In this document: positions 21,401 through 29,201 of the stretch, piece after piece | Layout of the letters: the number at the start of each line of letters is the position of its first letter | Numbering within the stretch: the stretch's first letter is position 1 | Source of the DNA: Gibbula magus | Lineage: Eukaryota > Mollusca > Gastropoda > Trochida > Trochidae | Reading direction: 5' to 3' | NCBI GenBank assembly: GCA_936450465.1 | Contig: OW388291.1 | Span: forward strand, 30,976,656-31,040,655 | Length of the DNA: 64,000 nt | The notes under the pieces: model-generated | The model's input: only the letters and a program-made list of their open reading frames with translations | Database searches by the model: none | What the model was told of the DNA's origin: nothing | Position numbers and translations under genes: made by a program

Positions 21401-22807
21401 GGCTTTCCTGTATTGATATAAACTCCCAAGTTTGAATCTGTCACTTAAGAAGGGAAGATATTCATTACTGTTTCATCTGTAACAGCGAAAGAATTACAAG
21501 AATTTGTACTATAGAAGGTAGTGTTATCCCAAATATAACCATGTTATGTTTCATCAGTCCTTTGTACGATGACCAACTAGCAAAGGTTTGGCACCAACAT
21601 ATCAATGTTGTATTCCTTAACTGGCAAATGATCTATTGTAAACAGCTTTTGTAATTAGGAACACAGCCGGGAGAAGTATTTATATGAGCCCACTGAGCTT
21701 GTTTGCCAAAATCTATTCTTTCTTTCGGAAATATAATATGTTAACTTTAAATCAAATCATTTCCTGATTAAATAAACTGTAAGCTCACATCTGTTAAAGA
21801 ATCCTGCGGATCTGTACACAAGACAGAGTGGGTTTCCTCCAGCATGCTGCACCAGGAGTGAATTAGCTGGTACTGGTCCCACACTCAACGTCACAGCTGC
21901 AAATAATATTTTTTATCATATGACGATCAATGAAATACTTGAATTTATCAGTGAAATAAACTATCAAGCTACAGTGAAAATAACTGATATAATTTGAGGA
22001 CATAAAACAATGGTCTGACGTAGAGAATTCCCTCCGACATCACATTGTTACTATGGTGATCACTGATGGGTTGTTCTTAGCAGCCGCTCAACATGAAAAC
22101 GAACCTTTTCTGGCATAATGACAAGTATAAGATCATAAAATAATAATAATAATAATAACACTTTATTGTCCGCAATACAATGTACATTGGAAATTCGATG
22201 TGTGCATTCTGCACCCGGCAGCCACAGTGCACAATGCGTTGTTCTGTCCTTATAATGCTGAGTGTCAAGCAAGGCAGCAACAACCCCCATCTTTTAACGT
22301 CTTTTGGTATTACGCGACCGGGAATCGAACCCCGGTCTTCCGGGTGATGAGCAGACACTCTACCAACTGAGCTACATCCCCGGTAATATATCTGTCAATT
22401 CTTGACGAATACAAGATGAGATAAACATCATGGTATTTGTCAAGAATTGACAGATGTATATCCTTTTTATATTCATAAACAAAATTTAGTTTTAATAACA
22501 TATGACCATGCAGATTTATTTGGCTAGCTCAGAAAGCCACAAGCCAGGATAAATTTAATTTAGATTAACCGTAATGACCTCAGTTTGACATCTCTACACA
22601 CGAAAATAGGTGACACTTATGTTTTCGAGTAAAAAAAATAAATCATACATATAATTACTGATGTCAACTACCTCACTAATTAAATAATAATATTAAAACA
22701 GGTTTGGGAAGGTTTTAATGCCAAATTGATTTAGATTTACCTTTTGTACACGCCTTTGATGTATTTACAAGTCGTCCCAAACAAGCAAAACGTGTGGCAG
22801 CGGCCAT
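15353..22807 (-). CDS. MRPS5: Mitochondrial ribosomal protein S5, 5' eight exons (partial)
   Basis: Small-subunit protein of the mitochondrial ribosome (uS5 family). Eight exons with GT-AG borders and agreeing phases: 22741-22807, 21789-21896, 20009-20134, 18480-18707, 17872-17906, 17553-17643, 16112-16158, 15353-15410. They give 253 residues. The N-terminus MAAATRFACLGRLVNTS looks like a mitochondrial targeting peptide. Then come SADNLWDGVFGVS, a basic KRGRAKLRGGRRR, LNRGQRIGEG, MVWPGLNAPVIKG, and the uS5 N-terminal domain with FKMVTNMTGNLGKK, FVVVGNKNGLAGFGLAKAP and KNMAAQRLQYVERFQDHT. The uS5 C-terminal domain is absent: exon 8 ends in a good donor (gtgagt), the DIRS element follows, and I found no further exon down to position 1. 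Either the intron exceeds 15 kb or an exon was missed. Confidence 0.9.
16112..16158 (-). CDS. MRPS5: MRPS5 exon 7
   Basis: 47 nt. Acceptor tttcag, donor gtgaga. Encodes GFGLAKAPNGKAAIRK, completing the G-x-G-x-A-K motif of uS5. Confidence 0.92.
16670..16975. repeat. Mollusc-type repeat with TATCCCCC/GGGGGATA end
   Basis: Two copies of GAATAGTTTTGAAGTTTGAGG (near 16690 and 16857), then CGCACAGACGAACAGACGGACG and TATCCCCCCCCAACTTCGTTGTGGCGGGGGATA. A similar hairpin end, ATACCCCCGCTACGAAGTAGGGGGTAT, occurs at about 63228. It lies in MRPS5 intron 6. Confidence 0.6.
17100..17480 (+). repeat. Degenerate direct repeat units in MRPS5 intron
   Basis: The phrase (G/C)CxCACACCAAATxTGGTTAT followed by CAGTTTCTGAGAAAAGC recurs near 17130, 17255 and, more diverged, 17425. 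The short frame through it is not a gene. Confidence 0.6.
17553..17643 (-). CDS. MRPS5: MRPS5 exon 6
   Basis: Acceptor ctttcag, donor gtatgg. Encodes FKMVTNMTGNLGKKIRFSAF and VVVGNKNGLA, the core of the uS5 RNA-binding fold. Confidence 0.92.
17872..17906 (-). CDS. MRPS5: MRPS5 exon 5, 35-nt microexon
   Basis: Acceptor atttcag, donor gtatgt; it enters in phase 1 and leaves in phase 0. Encodes SFEGFNSKLLE, which leads directly into the S5 domain of the next exon. The fit of both phases is the main support. Confidence 0.82.
18480..18707 (-). CDS. MRPS5: MRPS5 exon 4
   Basis: Acceptor gttacag, donor gtgagt, phases 1 and 1. Encodes ESNMVWPGLNAPVIKGKEL through PPDPQRLERIAESRDG to GPPDPVGD. The WPGLN(A/F)P motif is diagnostic for mitochondrial S5. 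Confidence 0.9.
19040..19395. repeat. Foldback repeat in MRPS5 intron 3
   Basis: Inner arms GTTTAATAACATATTTATGA (19262-) and its inverse ending 19366 form a stem. To the left lie the palindrome ATGTTATTACACA/TGTGTAATAACAT (about 19076-19102) and a CRE-like TGACGTCA (19144-19151). A related arrangement occurs at about 47165-47405. Confidence 0.55.
20009..20134 (-). CDS. MRPS5: MRPS5 exon 3
   Basis: Acceptor ctgacag, donor gtaagt, phases 1 and 1. Encodes SADNLWDGVFGVSNAG, an Arg/Lys-rich tract and LNRGQRIGEG, all characteristic of mitochondrial S5. Confidence 0.88.
20268..20470 (-). repeat. tRNA-derived SINE, family S1, 5'-truncated
   Basis: The reverse complement runs from CTGCAGTTGAGAACTGTTC through TTTGGGTGCAATGCTACACT to GATATAAGTGAAATAACAG. 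It matches the body of the S1 copies at 38330, 48897 and 57656 but lacks the tRNA head. It lies in MRPS5 intron 2. Confidence 0.75.
20673..21369. mobile_element. TTAA MITE, family D (697 bp)
   Basis: Ends AGGATGGATGAAATG and CATTTCATCTATCCT form inverted repeats, with TTAA outside each (20669-20672, 21370-21373). The termini follow the TTAA-AGG pattern of families B and C. It lies in MRPS5 intron 2 and shows no coding capacity. Confidence 0.8.
21789..21896 (-). CDS. MRPS5: MRPS5 exon 2
   Basis: Acceptor tttgcag, donor gtgagc, phases 1 and 1. Encodes VTLSVGPVPANSLLVQHAGG and on to AGFFNR. This is the poorly conserved N-terminal region, so the assignment rests on splice phase and position. Confidence 0.72.
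22138..22383 (-). repeat. tRNA-derived SINE, family S2, copy 1
   Basis: On the minus strand: GGGATGTAGCTCAGTTGGTA (A box), then GGGTTCGATTCCC... (B box), then a body with GACGTTAAAAGATGGGGGTT and CACTCAGCATTATAAGGAC, ending in an (ATT)n tail. A second copy lies at 60896-61137. The head folds like a tRNA, but the body shows that this is a SINE and not a tRNA gene. It lies in MRPS5 intron 1. Confidence 0.9.
22392..22453. repeat. Inverted repeat beside SINE S2 copy 1
   Basis: Arms CTGTCAATTCTTGAC-G-AATAC and GTATT-T-GTCAAGAATTGACAG, with a 20-nt loop. It could form a stable hairpin in RNA of either strand. Confidence 0.7.
22741..22807 (-). CDS. MRPS5: MRPS5 exon 1
   Basis: Starts at ATG 22807 in the context CAACATGGCC. 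It encodes 22 residues rich in Ala, Arg and Thr with no acid, as for a mitochondrial presequence, and ends in phase 1 before gtaaat. Confidence 0.82.
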
Positions 22808-22846
22808 GTTGAATATGGAGTCTCCTTCGCAGCTAACGGCTCTTTT

Positions 22847-22852
22847 GATTGG
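22847..22852 (-). promoter_or_regulatory. MRPS5: CCAAT box candidate upstream of MRPS5
   Basis: CCAATC on the minus strand, about 40 nt before the MRPS5 ATG, in a local GC- and CpG-richer patch. No TATA box is evident, as is usual for a housekeeping gene. The transcription start is not known. Confidence 0.4.
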
Positions 22853-22919
22853 ATACAAGACCAAACCCAGTCTTTCGTGTGCTTCGCGCAAATTGTTTGC
22901 GCCTTATACCTTTTCAAGG

Positions 22920-23690
22920 CCAATTTCCCACGTTTTTATTTACATTATAGCAGTTTACATATGATATAAAATATCGAATACAAATATTTTAAACAGAATT
23001 TTACAACAAATGTTGCACATTCTCAAAAGCCCCCATCCACCACGACACTCTGTTGATTTCCATACGCCTGGTGGCAATTTTGTTGAAACTATAATCTATT
23101 CGTCAACATCACATCTGATTGACCTGGTCGGGGCCTTGCGTGGCTACGATGAAAATAGTGTCTTTGTCATTTTAGCAACTGAAAGGCTTGGACAAGGTGC
23201 AATATATATTTAAAGAGTGTCCAACATACTTGAGTATCTATCACACTTAATTACTCAAAAAAAAAACCTTATTTTCATACTTCTTGATAATGAATTACTT
23301 ATCTGATTCCATAAACTTATTGAAGAATTTAATGAAAGTATTGTTATTAGATTACACAAATTACCAAAATTTGTTTTATTGTTGTTGTAAAATAACACAA
23401 CATTTTTAACACTAATTTGACACTTTTTAACACTTTTTGTTATTATGAGATTATATAATGGACAATTCCGCAATGTTCATATAATTCAAATTCACAATAA
23501 TTGGATTGACAGATCCTACTTTGTAAAATTTGGTTGATGCAACATAATTTGACGGTCCAATGGTTATATAAGTTTACAAGTTGATATACATCATACAAGT
23601 TTCATCTTTCAACGTTCTATCTGTGATTGATATGTATCAAATGCTTTTAAATTCATCATGAATCGTAGGAACTTTGTGTGAAACGTTTTA
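22920..23690. other. Intergenic, nothing recognised
   Basis: AT-rich. One short plus-strand frame (23010-23213) has no family resemblance and no splice context that I can support. Confidence 0.35.
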
Positions 23691-24690
23691 TTCTAGAAAC
23701 GTCCAGAACCAATTTAGCAAGGCAGAAAAATGCTATCTTAAAGGGGAACTATTAGAGACAACTTCATTTTACACATATCTAGGCGTCTATTTCAGAAGAA
23801 ACCTCGTGGCATAAACATTTAAACCAAGCAGCAACGCAAGCTGAATAAGTGTTCATAGGTATTTGTAAACAGACAAATGTCTTAGGCGACCTCTCGCTAC
23901 AGACCTTTTTCAAAATATTTGATGTAAAAATAAAAACGAGTTTATTGTATGGCTCAGAAATATGGTGTTTACAGAATACAGAAGTTATTGAAAAAGTTCA
24001 TTTATTTGCATGTAAGAAATTCTTAAGAGTTAACTTAATACACCAGATATGGTTTTGGAGAACTTGGAAGGTTTCCACTACATATCCACTCCTCCATAAA
24101 TGTCATTAATTATTGGTTAACACTTTGATCTATGTCTTCTAACAGAATAACAAAAACGTATGATGTTATTGTATGATAAATATGGAGAAAGAAACTGAGC
24201 CTCCAGAGTAAGAGAATTTCTATTTTCTATTGGCTTCGGAAACGCGTGGATTGCACAATATGTAGAATCACATTCATTCTTCATTCACTCATTCACCACA
24301 AGGCTTAAAGACATATTTATTCAAACATGGTATGAAAGAATCTCTCTGCCAAGAAATTTTTTTTTATAACTTAAAATTTAAAAATGATTTTTTTCACTGA
24401 AACATATTTATGATGTGTGGATATAAAGAAGTTTAAACGATCATTAACGAGATTCCGTTGCTCATCCCATGGTTTGATGATTAAAAGCGACAGATATAGA
24501 AATATAAAAAAGAAGACAGAATATGTACCCTGTGTAATCTAAACCAAATTGAAGACGAATACCATGTTCTTCTCATATGTCCATTGTATAATTCACTACG
24601 TTACATATATATCAAATACTAATAATACGTCCATCCAAGCATTATGAAATTTTGTAATCTAATGAACTGTAAAAATCAAACATGTGATGT
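23690..24690 (+). pseudogene. Decayed non-LTR retrotransposon, C-terminal RT part
   Basis: Interrupted frames match the end of a non-LTR ORF2: SFYTYLGVYF, then TSLLYGSEIW and VIEKVHLFACKKFLRVN, then FGNAWIAQYVESH, RLKDIFIQTW, and a terminal IEDEYHVLLICPLYNSLR-like stretch read across frames. Many stops and shifts show that it is dead. The phrase LxYGSEIW after a YLG motif is typical of the post-RT region of CR1/L2/RTE-like elements. The clade is not resolved. Confidence 0.65.
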
Positions 24691-25218
24691 CCCACGCTCC
24701 AACTTTCAATCCAACCCAGTCAATTTTCCCTTTTTTGCCACTTATGCCATAGACACTCCTAAAATGAAAATCCAAAAAGGTCAATCTATTAGAATAAATG
24801 AACTTATAGCCCTTTAGTTCAAATTGTGTCCCTTTTATGGCCTCTTTGTTAAAATTCTTTTCATGGAATAATAGATTTCAATAGATTTTGAGATAGAGGT
24901 CGAAAAAGGTCCTGAACCTCCATATAAGCATCAAGTTCAAATTGTTTCCAAGAAGTGAAATCGGAAAACGGATTTAGAATAATCTAGGGAAGGATGTCAG
25001 ATACTAGTATACAGTAATGCTTATTTATAAAGCGCTTTCACGATGCATTTTCTTTCTCAAAGCAAACTCATGAATATATTTGAAACTGATTATCCAAAAT
25101 AGAACTTAACTTAATCCTGCATGAAATCGCGCCTGGTTATGTCAAATGCTCAATAACGTTAACATGATTAAATGCAAATCGATTTCCAGAGAAAGCACCA
25201 GCAGGTTCACAACATTGC

Positions 25219-25433
25219 TCCGTTCCATAACAGCGAGCGCTTATAATCGCTCATTGATTGCTCAATGTAGCGCTCAAGTAGCGCTTATTCTCTCCTGAAC
25301 GACAGGGTGCAAAACCTCAAAGTTCGCTCGCTTTGCTACGCAGCGCCACATTGAGCAATCGCGTTCAAGAGAGAATTAAAAGTAATCGCTAAATGACAAT
25401 TACTTTGAAACCTCTCTTGAACACGGCCCTGAT
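25219..25433 (+). mobile_element. GAGCGCT-rich foldback element, copy 1
   Basis: It runs from GCTCCGTTCCATAACAGCGA to CTCTTGAACACGGCCCTG and is dense in AGCGCT and TGAGCAATC in both orientations. A second copy lies inverted at about 35459-35690. Boundaries are approximate and no target duplication is established. Confidence 0.65.
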
Positions 25434-25835
25434 CATGACGTAAATTGAATGACTTAATACGTCCAGTTTTTATAGGGTTACTCTATTGAACGCGTGTGCA
25501 TTTCACTGTTTGCACAGTGGACCCGCGCCTATCACTGCAAATAGCCTGCACCTAATGTAGATATTTTACATCCATTTAGAACAAACTGCTTCTGAAGATA
25601 AGGTACACACCATATGCTTTGGCCGTAATATTTTCTCGAGATTAGTTTTCATGAAACTTTTGCAGTTGACATGTGCCAAATTACAATAGTGTTGATATAA
25701 CGTTAAATCACCTCGAATGCATATTCATCACCTAACCAACATAAATGACAATCATTGGTTTTCAAACAAAAAAGTCATGGGCTCTGTAGCTCATCAGGAG
25801 TTTTATTGTTATAATACATTTTTTCTCAGCTTGTT

Positions 25836-26166
25836 CTAGAACTTTTCATCCTGGAGAAGATGAAAATAGGTTTTCAAGGTTGTGACCCCTGTGACCCTAT
25901 TTAAGTTCATGGGGTCACCAACTCTACAACTTAGTATTCTCATTGGCCAAGGAGTCCGCCCACAACATTCCAGCTTTCTACACCTTTTGTAACTGGAGAA
26001 GAAGATGAAAATAGGTTTTTAAGGTCGTGACTCCTGTGACCCTATTTGGGGTCATGGGGTCACCAAATCTACAATTAAAAATCCCCATTGGCCAAGGAGT
26101 CTGCACACAACTTTTCAGCTCTCTAGACCTTACGGAACTGGAGAGGAAGATGAACATAGGTTTTAA
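25836..26166 (+). repeat. Tandem ~142-bp units
   Basis: Units start near 25836, 25978 and 26121. Each contains CTGGAGAAGATGAAAATAGG, TGTGACCCCTGTGACCC and GGGGTCACCAA. The third unit is split by the TTAA element at 26167-27003 and resumes at 27004-27095. A single diverged unit also occurs at about 49209-49330. Confidence 0.8.
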
Positions 26167-27003
26167 AGAGCCATCACGGATGTTGATGAAAATATCAAAA
26201 TTTCTCCAAAAATCTATCTCCGTGAAATAAATACACTTAATTTTTCCCTAATTTTTCCAACTTAAAATAAGCCGAGAAATTGCATTAATTAGTAAAGGTG
26301 TTTTCCAGTCTAAATATAGATCCAGTCTATTATTTTCAAGCGCAAAGCATTATTGTCTAGCTCACACACAGTAAACAAAGACACGAAAGAATAAAAAAAA
26401 AATATGAGCAATGAAAGAAATCGAATATATATTTTTTTGATGGTTATTTATTTACCATTTAATTTAATTATGTATTTGCTACAGATATTGGAATAATTGT
26501 TTTACCCAACTGATATTTTGCTTGAATTTTATAATTAATGAGAGTAAAAATTTGTCATAATTTGCTGGTCTTATCTCAATAAAAAGAACATTAAACAGGA
26601 AATAATTTGTATATTCTCAGGACATTAAGAAACATAATTTGTAAAGCAATCGTCACATTCAGTAATGCGTGACAAGGGTACTTTGCAAATGCGACGCGTG
26701 AAGCACGTGCAGCATATGGGTTGTTATGGCGACTTGCGCTAGAGACGAGCCTTCACGCTTCGGAAGCGCTTGCTGTTTGTGTAGTACGTATTACGCAAAA
26801 AATGGGACTCTGTTTATATACGCAGATACCCGTAGCGCGCGCTAGTCGAAGTGATACTTCTCTTTGAAACCAAATTGCAATACATTGTCGTGATATGAAA
26901 ATTATTTAACATATGCCATGTTGTAGATACAAAAATTCTCTGGCGAATGACGTTATAAGTATATTTTCCAAAAAGTTGAAACACTAACATCCGTGATGGC
27001 TCT
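26167..27003 (-). mobile_element. TTAA-flanked MITE, family A, copy 2 (837 bp)
   Basis: Ends AGAGCCATCACGGATGTT and AACATCCGTGATGGCTCT, with TTAA on both sides (26163-26166, 27004-27007). Same length as copy 1 at 2808-3644 and in inverted orientation to it. The host site is a 142-bp tandem unit, and two uninterrupted units directly upstream show the pre-insertion sequence. Confidence 0.88.
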
Positions 27004-27247
27004 TTAAAGGTTGTGACCCCTGTGACCCCATTTGGGGTCACGGGGTCACGAAATCTACAATTAAAATCCTCAACTGTCAAGGAGTTTTCACAAATGTATC
27101 GTCACTGTAAATGCTGAAATGAAAAGAATTCTGTAAACTGACCTTCACATATTGTATTTATGAAATTGATATATACCATAAATTCAGCCAGTCACGGTAT
27201 CGTCCGATTTTAGAAAAAAATCATGACTTTCCATCTGTATAGTGTCA

Positions 27248-27437
27248 CAGTCTGATTAAAATCGACGGTTTTCCGTGGAATAAAAATTGCAAAATAGTGC
27301 ATCTACCGGGATACGAACTCGTATCGTTCGTAGGTTTCCACGTGTGGCGAGGAATCTACAGAACCTGTTCGTATCCCGGTAGATGCAAACTTTTGCAAAT
27401 TTTATTCCTCGGAACAAGGTCGATTTTAATCAGACTG
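27248..27437. mobile_element. hAT-like MITE, copy 2 (190 bp)
   Basis: Begins CAGTCTGATTAAAATCGACG and ends with the inverse. An 8-bp direct repeat TATAGTGT lies at 27238-27245 and 27438-27445, with two extra bases (CA) on the left. The arms extend to ATCTACCGGGATACGAAC on both sides, so almost the whole element folds back. It lacks the central block of copy 1. Confidence 0.85.
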
Positions 27438-27779
27438 TATAGTGTCGCTATACTGAGCTGGGACGGATTAAATTATAATATTGTTCAGCAACAATCAGTA
27501 CTTCCCCATAATATAACACAATGTATATCGTTTGAAATATGTGAATCCAAAAACATAATATATGTCCTATTTTGTCCTTTTAAGTCACTGATCAATTAAT
27601 AGCATAAATCAATGTTAATGGAATAGAAATTTACATAAACCTCATGTAAATTCTTTAATTTCACCAGGAAATACAGAAAGAAATTTATTTCTAGGCTGTC
27701 CATACACATGTACGACAGAAAAATGATGACACAATGCATAATACTTTTTAAAATTCACCTTTATCACTTCTCAATTAAC

Positions 27780-28200
27780 AGAATATCAATATTTAAGATA
27801 TAATGCAAATAAACATATCACAATCAATACCAGCACACGGAATAGCACATGACTATTATATTCGCTTGTTTAAACCAGTCCTTGAAAAATGCATGAATCT
27901 CAATGCGTCCATTACTATTACAATCCCTGCAAATAACATTGGAACTTACATGTTCTCTCCAGTTAATAACTCGTTACAAAATATGGAAGTTGTTGTTCCT
28001 CGCTAGGTGTTCAGTTCAGTGCCCTAGGATATAATGCATATATGAAATTATCACAATTCAATTCCAGCACCAGAACGTATGGAATTGTAATCACTTTCCT
28101 TAGACGACCCCTGAATCCGCCTATGTTTCCGTTACCATAACAGTCCTTACATGTAGCATAGGAGCTCAGATCTTTTCATCTAAGTTTCATTACCAATTAC
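27780..28200. repeat. Weak direct duplication
   Basis: GATATAATGCA-AT...TATCACAATCAATACCAGCAC near 27795 is echoed by GATATAATGCATATATGAAATTATCACAATTCAATTCCAGCAC near 28028. The second copy has lost the open frame present in the first. Confidence 0.4.
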
Positions 28201-28479
28201 ACCAGATTTAAACAAATTATCATAGCTTTAGTAGCAAGTCTTCTTTCTTGAAATTTCCACACCTCTATCCAGTAGAATATGAGTTGTATCTGAAATATTA
28301 AAAAAGTTAATTTGCTCGAGTGCCGCAAACAGCGCGTAGAATGTAAATCACTATTTGAGCAGTATCAAATGGCTAATTGGTCTTCATTTGCAGTTGGTTG
28401 AGTACACTTGCTGTAAATCAGTGTTTCAACTGTCACGGAGGTTTCATCTGTCACCACATAATGTAGCCTATAGAATGTT

Positions 28480-28600
28480 GTCCGCACTCGTATCCGTTCA
28501 ACATGTAAACACTCTAACCAATGGTTAATTGGTCGTCCTATGAAGGTACTTTATTTCCTCTTATTCTGTAAATATACATCCATCATCAGAAGTATCTCTG
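28480..28600 (-). pseudogene. Remnant of the receptor's terminal exon, decayed copy 2
   Basis: On the minus strand, AGATACTTCTGATGATGGATG, CAGAATAAGAGGAAAT and CCTTCATAGGACGACCA line up with GTAGGACTTCTGTTAGTTGAA, TAACATCAGAGGGAGT and CCTTCACGGGAACGCCC of the functional exon at 28955-29201. It has stops and is shorter than the copy next to it. Confidence 0.5.
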
Positions 28601-28717
28601 CTGCCAATATTTATTTAATTTTTCAATCGAAATATGAATAAATACATTTTTAGAGTCTATATGTCAGACAAACAGTGTACATTTGTACATGCATGTTTCT
28701 ATTTTGAAATCAATGTT

Positions 28718-28936
28718 TCAACTATCGGAATTCTCTGACAGTAAACACAGCAATAATGGACTCTGAGAGTTATCCAACATTTCAACAATAAATTGAAACA
28801 AAATGCTTATAGGTCGTCTATTGAAGGAATTCCAGTTTATCCAGTGCTGCAGATAACTTTCCATTATCAGACGTCTCGTTGCTGCAAACTCACAACACAA
28901 AACATGTGAGGCAGTTTGGAGGTAGCAAATGTCCAC
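28718..28936 (-). pseudogene. Remnant of the receptor's terminal exon, decayed copy 1
   Basis: An open minus-strand stretch reads ICYLQTASHVLCCEFAATRR and RLIMESYLQHW. It is clearly related to DLTDLKAAFYVLCCGILVAV and LLLVETFISN of the real exon, and its DNA keeps a CTGCC...TGTGTTGTG core. It starts about 20 nt after the gene's stop codon and has no acceptor AG in front of it. It therefore looks like a tandem duplication in the 3' flank or UTR rather than an alternative exon. The membrane helix is broken by Arg residues. Confidence 0.65.
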
Positions 28937-28954
28937 ATTGTTAATGAAATATAT

Positions 28955-29201
28955 TCAACGAGTGGTTGGTGGGCGTTCCCGTGAAGGCAGTGTACTCCCT
29001 CTGATGTTAGAAATGAATGTTTCAACTAACAGAAGTCCTACAGCGACCAGTATACCACAACACAGGACATAGAAGGCAGCCTTGAGGTCCGTCAAGTCCA
29101 ACACTTTCACCTTACTGTCCACCACACACTGGTTTACATGGGAAACCTTCCACCGCTCATACCAGATGTCCAAGAGTCCGTTGTCTGCCATTCTATACAA
29201 C
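28955..29201 (-). CDS. IR-like gene exon 10, M4 and C-terminus
   Basis: Acceptor tttgcag. Encodes LYRMADNGLLDIWYERW, then M4 (DLKAAFYVLCCGILVAVGLL), and ends ...RERPPTTR with TGA at 28957-28955. Two decayed copies of this exon lie just downstream. Confidence 0.95.

Noticed and set aside
22310..22383. A tRNA gene on the minus strand
   Set aside because: The A and B boxes and anticodon-arm-like sequence continue into a SINE body shared with 60896-61137, so it is a SINE head.
23010..23213. A 67-codon plus-strand gene
   Set aside because: No recognisable domain, no start context and no splice partner.
28718..28936. An alternative last exon of the receptor gene
   Set aside because: Homologous to the real exon, but without an acceptor AG and with a charged, broken helix; treated as a decayed duplicate pending transcript data.
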